From Verrucomicrobiota bacterium (GTDB taxonomy: Bacteria > Verrucomicrobiota > Verrucomicrobiia > Opitutales > Seribacteraceae), in contig JAOLZO010000027.1 in NCBI GenBank assembly GCA_028343845.1, forward strand, positions 1 through 35,693: a DNA stretch of 35,693 nucleotides. Reading direction: 5' to 3'. Both the position numbers and the translations under genes were made by a program. Positions 25,839-35,100 of the stretch are shown piece by piece. The notes beneath the pieces were generated by a model that was not told the DNA's origin, did not search any database, and saw nothing but the letters and a program-made list of their open reading frames with translations. The stretch's first letter is position 1. The number at the start of each line of letters is the position of its first letter.

Positions 25839-26420
25839 TCAGGGAACGCGGTCCTTGACCAAGGCGGAAATCGAACGGAATTGTTCATGCCGGGCGCTCT
25901 TGAGCATGGCATAGAGCAAGCTTTCCAATGGAAGAAGGTGACAACCGAGATTTTCCAGTTTGCGCAGGGCCCATTTTCCGTCTTCCGGTCTACGGCAACC
26001 CACGCAGTCAGTCAGCATGGTCACAGTCAAGCCCCGCCTGACTGCATCGACTGCGGTCAGGTATACGCAAATGGGGGTTTCGACCCCCGTTAGCAACAAG
26101 TGGTCGATCCCGCCCGCGCTTATCCATTCATCGAAGTCCGGACAACCGAATGCGGAGAAGCTGTCCTTGGAAAAGGTTGGCGATCCGGGGCACGCTTCGA
26201 GAACCCCTTCCTCCGTTTGACCGAGTTTGTCAGGAACCTGTTCGGTCAGACACAAAGGCACGCTCAAGGCGCCCATTGACCGGGCAAAAGTCTTGATCGA
26301 ATCGATCAGGGTGTCCGCCCCCCCGATCCCACCCAGCAAACGGGGCTGGACATCGAGGATCAGACCGGCCAAACCGGCTGGATCCGCATCGGTAACTTTT
26401 TCTTCTTCGCACTTTTTCAT
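25839..26420 (-). CDS. Isochorismatase-fold cysteine hydrolase (YcaC-like)
   Basis: Cysteine hydrolase of 193 aa. The triad expected for the family is present: D23 (LILDVQ), K86 (FSKDSFSAF) and C119 in GVETPICVYLTAVDAVRRG. This layout fits YcaC-type amidohydrolases rather than true isochorismatase, which needs other residues and a siderophore context that is missing. The substrate is unknown. It lies 54 bases upstream of comM on the same strand and is divergent from the lipoprotein gene at 26513. Confidence 0.87.
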   Translation of the reverse strand: MKKCEEEKVTDADPAGLAGLILDVQPRLLGGIGGADTLIDSIKTFARSMGALSVPLCLTEQVPDKLGQTEEGVLEACPGSPTFSKDSFSAFGCPDFDEWISAGGIDHLLLTGVETPICVYLTAVDAVRRGLTVTMLTDCVGCRRPEDGKWALRKLENLGCHLLPLESLLYAMLKSARHEQFRSISALVKDRVP

Positions 26421-26512
26421 TTCAACCTGATCGAATTGATGTTTAGGTAAATTGGAAATTCATGCAACAACCTAGTAAACTCGGATCATCTCATTCCTAT
26501 TTTGGAAAACGA

Positions 26513-26980
26513 ATGAGAATAAGCTTTCTGCTCTGTATCTTGCCATTGCTTTTCCTTTCTTCATGCCGAAAAAGGCACGATCCTGAGAAGATCACGATGA
26601 GACCCCGGATCTTCCTCGAAGGAGCGGCTCCCGTTCCGGTCTTCGACGAGTACGACTTGATGCAGGTCCAACTCGGGACCGTCGACAATATCATGACGGA
26701 AAACCCGAACGACCGGATGTTCGCCCTTTGGTTCTCTTTCGATCGCCGCGGGGCTATGGACCTCCAGAAGGAAACGGTGCGCAACGTGGGCAAGCGCCTT
26801 CATCTTGTGATCGGAGGAGAGATCGTCGGCGTCCATCCGATCGAAGGGGGAGTTACCAACGGAATTCTCCCCTTCGTCCTCTCTGCGAACATGCCTCAGG
26901 AAAATGCGGTTTTTCTCTTTAACGAACTCAACACCTCCCTCATGCACATACGGGCCGAATTTCTGGCTAAGAAAGGCTAG
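26513..26980 (+). CDS. Lipoprotein with SecD-periplasmic-domain-like region
   Basis: Protein of 155 aa starting MRISFLL, with lipobox LSSC and C18 as the predicted lipidated residue. An upstream in-frame ATG at 26462 would bury the signal. The C-terminal half, GKRLHLVIGGEIVGVHPIEGG followed by a beta strand and a NELNTSL helix, resembles the small head subdomain of SecD/SecDF (a LAIVLDG-type strand, then a G-rich turn and EEA-type helix). This resemblance is by eye and could be chance. The gene is 2 bases upstream of an M23 peptidase, so it is likely part of an envelope operon. Confidence 0.65.
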   Translation: MRISFLLCILPLLFLSSCRKRHDPEKITMRPRIFLEGAAPVPVFDEYDLMQVQLGTVDNIMTENPNDRMFALWFSFDRRGAMDLQKETVRNVGKRLHLVIGGEIVGVHPIEGGVTNGILPFVLSANMPQENAVFLFNELNTSLMHIRAEFLAKKG

Positions 26981-26982
26981 GC

Positions 26983-28002
26983 GTGAGCTTTTCCCCGATT
27001 ACCAGAGCCACCCTATTCCTTTCCCCGCTCCTTCTCGCCCTACCCCTCAAAGGAAAACCAAACTTCCAGCTTTCCTGGCCTACGCCCAACCCCGCCTTCG
27101 CAAAAGGGATGGGGTACTCCGCCTTTTTACAGAAAACCGGGCCCGACAAAGCCTTTTCCTCCGGGGCCTTCGGATGCGTGCGCAACAATGGATTCAAGTT
27201 TCACGAAGGGCTTGATCTTTATCCGGTCAAACGGGACGGACGCGGACGGGCGGACGACAAGGTATTCTCGGCCATGGAAGGGGTCATCCGTCACCTCAAC
27301 GCTACATCCGGATACAGCGCATACGGAAAATACCTTGTCCTCGAGCACACCAAGCTCAACCCACCCCTCTATTCCCTTTACGCTCACCTTGCATCGATTG
27401 AGAACGGGCTGAAAGTCGGTTCATCCGTGCGGGTTGCCCAAGTTCTGGGCAAAATGGGAAACACCGCAAGTTACCGCATTCCGCTCGACCGGTCCCACCT
27501 GCACTTCGAAATCGGTTTGCGCCTGACCGACGACTTTCAGCGTTGGTACGACAAGAAACCATACACCACCAAGAACCGGCACGGCAACTTCAGCGGATTC
27601 AACCTCGTGGGGATTGACCCTCTGCCCTTCTATTCCGAATACCAGAAGAAATCATTCTCCACCCCGCTCGAATACCTCCGTTCCCTACCCGTCGCCGCCA
27701 AAGTACGGGTCCGGTCCACCCGTACGCCCGATTTCGTCCGTCGCTACCCAACCCTCTGCAAGGCACCCCCCAAGGAAACGAGCGTAAGCGCTTGGGACTG
27801 CTCCTTCGGGCCCTTCGGAATACCGGTCCGGATCGAACCGGCCACTCAACCCATGGCATCCAAAAGCGCCAAGTATCAAGTTCTCAGCGTTGACTACGCG
27901 ACCCAGCAAAAGCCCTGTCGCAGACTGGTCGTGAAAAAAGGAAGCTCGCTCGTCCCCGCCGAGCAACTGCTCGTCTACCTTGAACTGCTCTTCGGAATCT
28001 GA
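26983..28002 (+). CDS. M23-family (LytM-type) metallopeptidase
   Basis: Secreted peptidoglycan-type endopeptidase of 339 aa. A signal peptide (residues 1-25) follows the GTG start at 26983. The zinc site is complete: H74 and D78 (HEGLDLY), H135 (YAHL) and H172/H174 (HLHFEI), so the enzyme is probably active rather than a degenerate activator. The HLHFEI strand is followed by about 165 residues unrelated to the usual M23 core, containing four cysteines (C-rich segment near 250-270) that could form disulfides. It follows the lipoprotein by 2 bases and overlaps the glycosyltransferase by 23 bases. Confidence 0.88.
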   Translation: MSFSPITRATLFLSPLLLALPLKGKPNFQLSWPTPNPAFAKGMGYSAFLQKTGPDKAFSSGAFGCVRNNGFKFHEGLDLYPVKRDGRGRADDKVFSAMEGVIRHLNATSGYSAYGKYLVLEHTKLNPPLYSLYAHLASIENGLKVGSSVRVAQVLGKMGNTASYRIPLDRSHLHFEIGLRLTDDFQRWYDKKPYTTKNRHGNFSGFNLVGIDPLPFYSEYQKKSFSTPLEYLRSLPVAAKVRVRSTRTPDFVRRYPTLCKAPPKETSVSAWDCSFGPFGIPVRIEPATQPMASKSAKYQVLSVDYATQQKPCRRLVVKKGSSLVPAEQLLVYLELLFGI

Positions 28003-29122
28003 CCCCTCCGGTCCCCTTAACGTCGCCTGTTTCGCAACCTCCCACGGATTCGGGCACGCCACACGTGCGGTAGCCGTCCTGCAAGCCCTTGCCAGAAGTA
28101 GACCCGGTCTAGACGTCCACGTATTCAGCACCCTACCTGAATGGTTTTGGACGGAAAACCTATCCCCCAAGATACCTTATCGGGCGCACCGGCTCGAAAC
28201 CGACGTCGGACTCGTCCAAAAAACCCCCTTCGAGCACGACCTCGCTCAGACCATTGCCCGGCTCGGGAGCTTCCTTGCCTTCGAGGACCAGGATCTCGAA
28301 AACGCCCGGAACGTTCTGCGCAATTCGAAAACCGACCTGATTCTCTGCGACGTCTCTCCGCTCGGGCTTGCCCTGGGCAAGGAACTAGGCATACCCACCG
28401 TACTCGTGGAAAACTTTACCTGGGACTGGATATACGGAGGGTACCTGGAGGCGGATTCCCGATTCGTGCCGAATATCGAGCGACTTGAGAAACTCTTCCG
28501 GTACGCCGACCTGCGGATTCAGACCGAGCCCCTTTGCGAAAGAATGCAAGTCCATCCCCTCGTCCCTCCCATCTTTAGGGAATTCGAGCAATCCCCCGAA
28601 AGGATCCTTGCTCGGCTCGATCTGCCCGCCGGAAGTCGCTACCTGTTGGTCACCACCGGAGGAATCCCTCAGGAGTATTCATTCCTTGAGCAACTCAAGA
28701 AGCGCAAAGACGTCCATTTCGTGGTCACGGGAAGCTTTTCCCAACTCGAACGCGAGGAAAACCTGACTTTGCTCCCTCACCGGTCCGGGTTTCACTTTCC
28801 CGACCTCGTAAAGGGATCCTGCGGGGTCGTGGGTAAGGTGGGATACGGAACCGTGGCGGAAACCTGGGGAGCCCGGGTCCCCCTCTTTGCCGTTTACCGT
28901 GATAACTTTAGAGAATCAGACCGGATCCGGACCTTTGTCGAGAAGAACCTGCCCCACATGGAAGCCACCGAAACCGATTTTCTGAACGGATCATGGATCG
29001 ATCGGATCGACGAACTTCTCGCCCTTTCTTCGGTTGGTGGCGAGAATCCGACCAACGGGGCAAAAGAAGCCGCCCAATTGATTCAAGGGCTCCTCAAAAG
29101 CACTCCATTGAACAATCGGTAG
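27980..29122 (+). CDS. GT-B fold glycosyltransferase-like protein
   Basis: Protein of 380 aa with no signal peptide. The N-terminal segment ACFATSHGFGHATRA (16-30) matches the nucleotide-sugar glycosyltransferases of the family 28/UDPGT-like group, also found as the N-terminal part of plant L-arabinokinase. A glycine-rich C-terminal half contains GKVGYGTVAETWG, typical of the donor-binding loop, followed by VPLFAVYRDNFRESDR. The only start that reaches the conserved N-terminus is TTG at 27980, overlapping the M23 gene by 23 bases. Donor and acceptor are not identifiable; envelope or glycan modification is suggested only by the neighbours. Confidence 0.8.
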   Translation: MNCSSESDPSGPLNVACFATSHGFGHATRAVAVLQALARSRPGLDVHVFSTLPEWFWTENLSPKIPYRAHRLETDVGLVQKTPFEHDLAQTIARLGSFLAFEDQDLENARNVLRNSKTDLILCDVSPLGLALGKELGIPTVLVENFTWDWIYGGYLEADSRFVPNIERLEKLFRYADLRIQTEPLCERMQVHPLVPPIFREFEQSPERILARLDLPAGSRYLLVTTGGIPQEYSFLEQLKKRKDVHFVVTGSFSQLEREENLTLLPHRSGFHFPDLVKGSCGVVGKVGYGTVAETWGARVPLFAVYRDNFRESDRIRTFVEKNLPHMEATETDFLNGSWIDRIDELLALSSVGGENPTNGAKEAAQLIQGLLKSTPLNNR

Positions 29123-29363
29123 AATTTCTTCGACCAACACTTCAATCGCCCCCAACAAACTACCCTTCAGCCGTTTACGAAAACATCGAAACCCCATCCA
29201 AAACTCACGACTGAAAAACCTCATAGAATGAGGGAAATAATACTTAATAATGGGTATTAAAGCATCGACTTGCGCTAATACCCTTATAGCCTAACGAGAC
29301 TAGGTTCGGACGGGTGTGCCTCAACGGTTCTTGGCCTCTCGACAAAACAAACTTTATCAGATC
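29123..29363. other. Intergenic region upstream of the secreted-protein genes
   Basis: Two hundred and forty-one bases with no credible gene. A small hairpin CCTCAT-AGA-ATGAGG is at 29219-29233. TAATAC occurs at 29238-29243 and 29276-29281 and as its complement at 29254-29259; the last two are part of a perfect 8-bp inverted repeat (29252-29259 and 29276-29283) with a 16-base spacer. This region should carry the promoter of the 29364 gene, but no consensus hexamer pair is convincing. Confidence 0.4.
29252..29283. repeat. Inverted repeat GGGTATTA-N16-TAATACCC
   Basis: Two perfect 8-bp arms separated by 16 bases, about 80 bases before the ATG at 29364, with a third TAATAC just upstream at 29238-29243. 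The spacing suits a dimeric regulator contacting successive turns of the helix, but no regulator is identified. Confidence 0.4.
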
Positions 29364-32060
29364 ATGAAAACATCAAAATTCATCCTTCCCCTTATCCTTA
29401 TCCTAACCGCGCTCGTTGGCCGAGCGGCCGAACAGGACAACTGGTATCTAGCCAAGGAATGGAGCGTAACCGAATCCCGCGGGGTTTATTACGACCACAA
29501 TTCGACAACCGGAGCCGGCAGAATTTTCGTGGGCCGTGGCAGCGTATGGGACGCGACCGGACGGGACATCAAGATATACGATACGAACGGCACCTTGCTA
29601 CAGGCCTTCGGAAATGGAAATTTCATGGACATGACCATCGATGGAAACGGTACCCTCTACACCGTTTCGCACAACCGGGTGGTCGCGTACAGCAAATCTC
29701 CCGGCCGAGTGGTCAGCGTGAACGTCGATGCCCCTGGAAGCAACCTGTACAAGCATTGGGGCAGTCATAACTACACCATGGAGTTTTCCGGAGGAGGAGG
29801 CTCGGGAACCAGCGCTCTCGCCATTTTGGAAGAGAACTCGACCGATACGGACTCATACAACAAATTTGCAACCTCCGTTAACCTTCTCGAAAGCGGCTCC
29901 GGTTACGTCTCCGAACCCAACGCCACCATTCGTAGTGACATGCCCAGGGTTACCGGGACGGTCGATCCGGTCTTTACCGCCGTAATCGGGACCGGTTGGG
30001 GCGAGGATTGGTCAACCAGTGGGTTTTCCAAAGCACAGGCCATCGCGATCAGTCCTAACACCGGAGACTTATTCGTTGCCGATGCTCAGAACAAGAAAAT
30101 CGTGGTATTGGATCGAAACGGTTCGATCAAGAGAGAATTCGGATCCAGCGGAAGCTCGCCCGGACAATTCAACTTCAGCTACAGCTCGCAAAGGTGCGAT
30201 TTGGCGTTTCTTTCAAACGGGAACCTGGCGGTGACCGATCAAAGTTATCTGCATTTTTTCAAGGAAGACGGAACCTTCATCAGCCGGACGAATCTCACTA
30301 GGTACAGACTCTCCGTCGCAAAGGACGGAACCATGCTTTCCTATGGTTACCTGAGGGATGAAGAGGGCAACTCGATCACATCGACTCCTTTCCAAAACAA
30401 TTCAAACTACAACTACACCTTCAGCCCGCAAGGTGACGTGATCGAATCAACGGGTTCTCTTGTTCGGATTTGGAAAAGGGCCTTCCGTACCAAAGGCATG
30501 ATCAAGAGCAACGCCATTCCCCAACCGACCATCCGAGCCATCTCTCAACGGGCCGGAACCAATGTCATGGATTTCGATTTTGAAATCATCGATCCGGACG
30601 ACGTTAACGTTACCGTCGGGATCATCGCTCATTGCGGGAGCGATCTGGTCGTCCCCCAAGCCTGGATCGATGGAACAGGGAGCAAGATAGGAACCCCCAT
30701 TGCCACGAACCAAATTCATCGCATGTCGTGGGACGTGAAACAGGATTGGCCCACCAACACCGGCATCATCAAGTTTGAAATTCTCTGTCAGGATGCGAAT
30801 CGTTCCAAACCGGTCGACCTGCACTTTCTGACTCTTCCCTTCTCCGATGGCAACATGACGATCACCCGTTCTCCGCTCAACGACAATGCGTTTAAGAATT
30901 ATGCAAAATTTTTGCTCGCAACCGGACAGGCCCATTTCGAGAGCAATGTCTCGAATGCGGTGGTCATACCTGCGGTGGATTCGAATGCCTCCCAGACCTT
31001 CACCTTTAGCAATGCCGGCGCATTAGGAATAAACGGCCCTTCGGCCTCTCAATTGATCGCCGAATACAACGGTACGAATTTGGAAGGAAACGTAACCACC
31101 GGTTTTCGATCCGGATATCAGAAATGGACGGTCCCGGCGACCGGGACTTACGTGATTGAGGCGACAGGGGCCCGAGGGGGGATTCAGCCGCAATACCCCA
31201 CTCAATTTGGACGGGGCGCCTTCGTAAGAGGAGAATTCAACCTAACCGCCGGCCAAGAGCTTACGATCGTAGTGGGTCAAGCCGGTGGGGACAATCCGAC
31301 CCATGACGGAGGCACGGGAGGTGGAGGAGGAAGTTTCGTAATTGCCGACACAAACAACACGCCGCTCATCATTGCCGGTGGTGGTGGTGGCCAGGGAGGC
31401 GATACCCATGGTCAAAACGCTCTTCTTTCCTCGAGTGGAGGAAATGGATACAGCAATGAACAAGGAGGATCAAACGGATCCGGAGGGCAAGGAAGCATTG
31501 GTGGTGGTGGTGGGTTCGACGGAAACGGAAGCGGAAATCACTTCGGCGCATCCTTCCAGTTTGGATCAACCGGGGGCAACGGGAACGTAAAAGGCGGATT
31601 CGGAGGCGGAGGCGGTGTGAATGGCGGAGGCTCTGACCCCGGCGGCGGGGGTGGCGGATATTCAGGAGGAGCAGGGTCGAATAACGAACGCGGAGGTGGA
31701 GGCGGATCTTTCAATTCCGGAACCAACCCATTCAACTTCGACGGAATCGGTGAAGCCCATGGATCGGTCAGAATATTTGGCGGTCAAGGAGTGAACCTCG
31801 GAGTTCCCGAATATAAAATTCTTACGGAAAGTTGGGCCCCCACGGAAAGTGGCAAAAGTATTTTACTAAAAGCCCTCGGTTCGGGCTATCGATTTGCCAC
31901 CGCCGAGGAAGTGACCAAGGCCCGGGAAGCGGCTACGCCAGGCAGCGTGAACAATTGGCCCGCCGCCTTTCAGGTAAAACCGAGAAACCTGCCCGGAAGC
32001 GTGAACGAATATGGATTCGACGTGCAAACCACCACCGGCACTTGGATCATCAGGGAGTAG
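29364..32060 (+). CDS. Secreted beta-propeller / glycine-rich protein
   Basis: Secreted protein of 898 aa; an ATG at 29364 gives a clean signal peptide (MKTSKFILPLILILTALVG). The first ~430 residues resemble an NHL-type beta-propeller (repeated IKIYDTNGTLLQAFG, DLFVADAQNKKIVVLDRNG and similar). A beta-sandwich-like part follows, then a TFTF-start domain ending in WTVPATGTYVIEATGARGG. A long Gly-rich tract lies at about 31310-31730, including GGT-repeat runs. This last block matches the glycine-rich domain also found in receptor tyrosine kinases of the ALK type. The C-terminal ~85 residues form a small unrecognised domain. It is probably a surface or matrix protein. The same glycine-rich module restarts in the gene at 35381. 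Confidence 0.8.
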   Translation: MKTSKFILPLILILTALVGRAAEQDNWYLAKEWSVTESRGVYYDHNSTTGAGRIFVGRGSVWDATGRDIKIYDTNGTLLQAFGNGNFMDMTIDGNGTLYTVSHNRVVAYSKSPGRVVSVNVDAPGSNLYKHWGSHNYTMEFSGGGGSGTSALAILEENSTDTDSYNKFATSVNLLESGSGYVSEPNATIRSDMPRVTGTVDPVFTAVIGTGWGEDWSTSGFSKAQAIAISPNTGDLFVADAQNKKIVVLDRNGSIKREFGSSGSSPGQFNFSYSSQRCDLAFLSNGNLAVTDQSYLHFFKEDGTFISRTNLTRYRLSVAKDGTMLSYGYLRDEEGNSITSTPFQNNSNYNYTFSPQGDVIESTGSLVRIWKRAFRTKGMIKSNAIPQPTIRAISQRAGTNVMDFDFEIIDPDDVNVTVGIIAHCGSDLVVPQAWIDGTGSKIGTPIATNQIHRMSWDVKQDWPTNTGIIKFEILCQDANRSKPVDLHFLTLPFSDGNMTITRSPLNDNAFKNYAKFLLATGQAHFESNVSNAVVIPAVDSNASQTFTFSNAGALGINGPSASQLIAEYNGTNLEGNVTTGFRSGYQKWTVPATGTYVIEATGARGGIQPQYPTQFGRGAFVRGEFNLTAGQELTIVVGQAGGDNPTHDGGTGGGGGSFVIADTNNTPLIIAGGGGGQGGDTHGQNALLSSSGGNGYSNEQGGSNGSGGQGSIGGGGGFDGNGSGNHFGASFQFGSTGGNGNVKGGFGGGGGVNGGGSDPGGGGGGYSGGAGSNNERGGGGGSFNSGTNPFNFDGIGEAHGSVRIFGGQGVNLGVPEYKILTESWAPTESGKSILLKALGSGYRFATAEEVTKAREAATPGSVNNWPAAFQVKPRNLPGSVNEYGFDVQTTTGTWIIRE

Positions 32061-32126
32061 AAAGGAAGCCCGAACTTTTTCGAACCCGGACCAGGAAACC
32101 AAACCAATCCAGTGAGCTCAAAACAC

Positions 32127-35100
32127 ATGCGGAAAAACCCAAAAAAACCATTCCTTTGGTTATGCGGTTTATTCCTGTGTCTACCCATTCCGGTCCTCGG
32201 CGCTCTCTTTCAAGTCGATCAGGTTTCCGAACCTGCGGGCTTTTTATCCCAAAGCTCGGCAGTTGAAGAAGGCAGTTCCCTTCTCAGCCTCAACCCCTCT
32301 CTTGTATCAAGCGGCTACACCTTCGGGTACTGGACCATAGACGGGGTCAGGCAAACCGCTCCGGACGGAAGATCGCTTACCCGCGTTTCCAGCGTGATCA
32401 ATGCCGCCTCCACCTACAAGGCTCACTACTTTCAATCCAATGCCGACACTGACTCCGACGGGGTTTTGGACTGGTACGAGTACCGCATGTTCGGAGACCT
32501 CTCCCGTCAACCTGGCGACGATTCCGACGGGGACGGATATTCCAACCTGAGGGAAAGCGAACTCGGGCAGGACGCTTTGATTCCGGACGAAGTTAAAGGA
32601 GGTGGAATCGCCGGACGCCTGTCCACAGGATTCGTCTATGCGGATAACACCATGCTTCTCGCCACGGTGAAAAGCAACCCCTCGGGCTTCGTGAGCGAAA
32701 CGAGCAACTTCCTCGAGCAGAATGCATCCCTTTCCACCGTCAACCTTCATGGCGCAACCAATAGCTATCACTTTGCCTACTGGACGGTCAACGGGGTCAG
32801 GCAAGCCGCCCCCACTGGGGTTTCCAGCAGCAAAGTCCAGATCAACGTACAATCGACCACGGACGTCGTCGCGCACTATGTCCCCAGCAATCAGGATAAC
32901 GACGGGGACGGCGTGATGGATTGGTTTGAGCTTTATCAATTCGGCAACTTGAATTCCGGACCCTCCGACGATTCCGACGGTGACGGATACAGCAACAAGC
33001 GCGAAGGCGAACTCGGGCAGGAAGCGACCATCGTGGACGAGGTGGAAAACGGTGGGATCGCCGGGCGCTTGTCCACAGGATTCGTTTATGCGGACACCTC
33101 CATGGTCTTGACCAGGGTGACCAGCGACCCGCCCGGATACGTAACCAACACCAGCAACTTCCTTGAAATCAACGCCACCCTGAGCACCCAGAATTTGCAT
33201 GGAGCGAGCAATGGCTATCACTTTGCCTATTGGGCGGTCAACGGGGTCAGGCAGAGCGGACCGACCGGTGTGTCGAGCAGCAAAGTCGACTGGAAGGTAT
33301 CGGAAACCACGGACTTCGTCGCGCATTACGTACCCAGCAATCAGGATAACGACGGGGACGGCATCATGGACTGGGCCGAACTCTATCAATTCGGAAACTT
33401 GAATTCCGGACCCTCCGACGATTTCGATGGGGACGGATACTCGGACAAGATCGAAGGCGAACTTGGCCAGGAAGCCACCATATTCGATGCGGTCGAAGGT
33501 GGCGGAATTGCCAGCAGGCTATCCGTAGGGGCTCTTTATTTCATGCAGGTCAACAACTCTCCCGACGGCTTGGATCTCAACGATACGATCGTCCACGCGA
33601 ACAAGGCTCCCGGAGAACAGGTCGGGATATTCCAACCTAGCGACCCGGACGTTTCGAATGGGAATGGGCAATTCGTTCTTTCCCTGCTCGAAGGCAACGG
33701 ATCGACCGACCGGGACAAGTTTTCCATTTCCGGAATGAATCTCCTGACCACTTCGATCTTGGGGGCGGGCAACTATTCGATCAGCGTACGGGTAAGCGAC
33801 GAGGGAAATGCATCCCTGGACAAGAACTTCACGATCACCGCCATACACGACCCTGGCAAAGACAACGACGGGGACGGCCTTACCTATGCTCAGGAACAAG
33901 CCCTCGGGACCAGTGACGGACAAACCGATTCCGACGGGGACGGCTTTTCCGATGCCTTCGAGTTCGCGTATGGATCCGACCCTGCCAGTTCGCAATCCCG
34001 TCCCAACTCCGCTCCCGTAGCGATCGACCTGAACGGATCGACCCTTTCGGAGAACCAACCTGCCGGAACCATCGTGGGTGAATTCAACGCCACCGACCCG
34101 GATGCCAACGCCACCTTCGTCTTTTCCCTGCTCAGCGGCACCCAGCTGTTCAACCTCGACACGAACGGGACCTTGCGAACGCTCGCCCCCTTTGACTACG
34201 AGACCAACGCGACAGACCATCCCATTACCGTCCGGGTGACCGACGAGAGCAATGCATCGCTCGAGAGCAACTTCACCATACGCATAACCAATGAGATGGA
34301 ACTTCTCGATCTCAATGGCTCGAGCCTTGTGGAAAACCGGCCCGAGGGCACTTACGTCGGACGGATCCTAGTCGCCGATCCCGATGCCAACGCCACCCTC
34401 TCCTATTCCCTGATTCACGGAAGCGAGATGTTCGGCTTGGATGCCAACGGCATCTTGCGTAGCTCCAGGACATTTGATTACGAGACCAACTCGACGACCC
34501 ATCGCATCACCGTCCGGGTGAGCGACGAGCACAACGTATCGCTCGATGGCAACTTCACGATCGCCCTGCTCAATCAGATCGAAGACTTCGACGGGGACGG
34601 GATCGAAGATGCCTTCGATCCGGATGACGTCATCTACTTGATGCCCCAAATCGGTCCCATCACCGTCACCCTCTCCGAAAACGGCCGAGCCTCCTTCTCC
34701 GCCGGTTTCACGCAAAACCCCGAATTCGCCACCCCCGCCTTCTCCTTCGAGCTCTCCGCAGACGCTGATTTCAACCGTACCCTGCGCAATGTCTCCGGTC
34801 TGGTGGAAAACGACCGGATTCACGGCTCTCTGTACGACTTGCAACCCGGAAGCGCCTATCACGTCCGCACCCTCGCCACCCACCGGGCCAAGACCATGCA
34901 TGGCGAAAGTACCCGCTTCGAGACCGCCCCCGAGCGCAAGCTCTGGTGGAAAAGCGCTCGAAAGCAAAACGGTTCCTGGCGGACCTCTCCCTGGCTCGGC
35001 TCCTTTCTGCCCGATGCGAGCGGATGGATCTATCATTCCGAAATGGACTGGCTGTACGTCCAAGCCGGTCCGGAAGGCGACCTCTGGCTCTGGCAACCGA

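Noticed and set aside
31379..31515. GGT microsatellites as phase-variable tracts
   Set aside because: The unit is 3 bases, so length change would keep the frame and only alter glycine number; no switch is expected.
32307..33389. Long open frame (360 codons) on the minus strand opposite the repeat protein
   Set aside because: It repeats with the same 450-bp period as the sense gene and has no start or fold features; it is a shadow of repetitive coding DNA.
32208..33548. CRISPR or other non-coding repeat array
   Set aside because: Units are 450 bp, in frame and encode matching protein domains; there are no short direct repeats with unique spacers.
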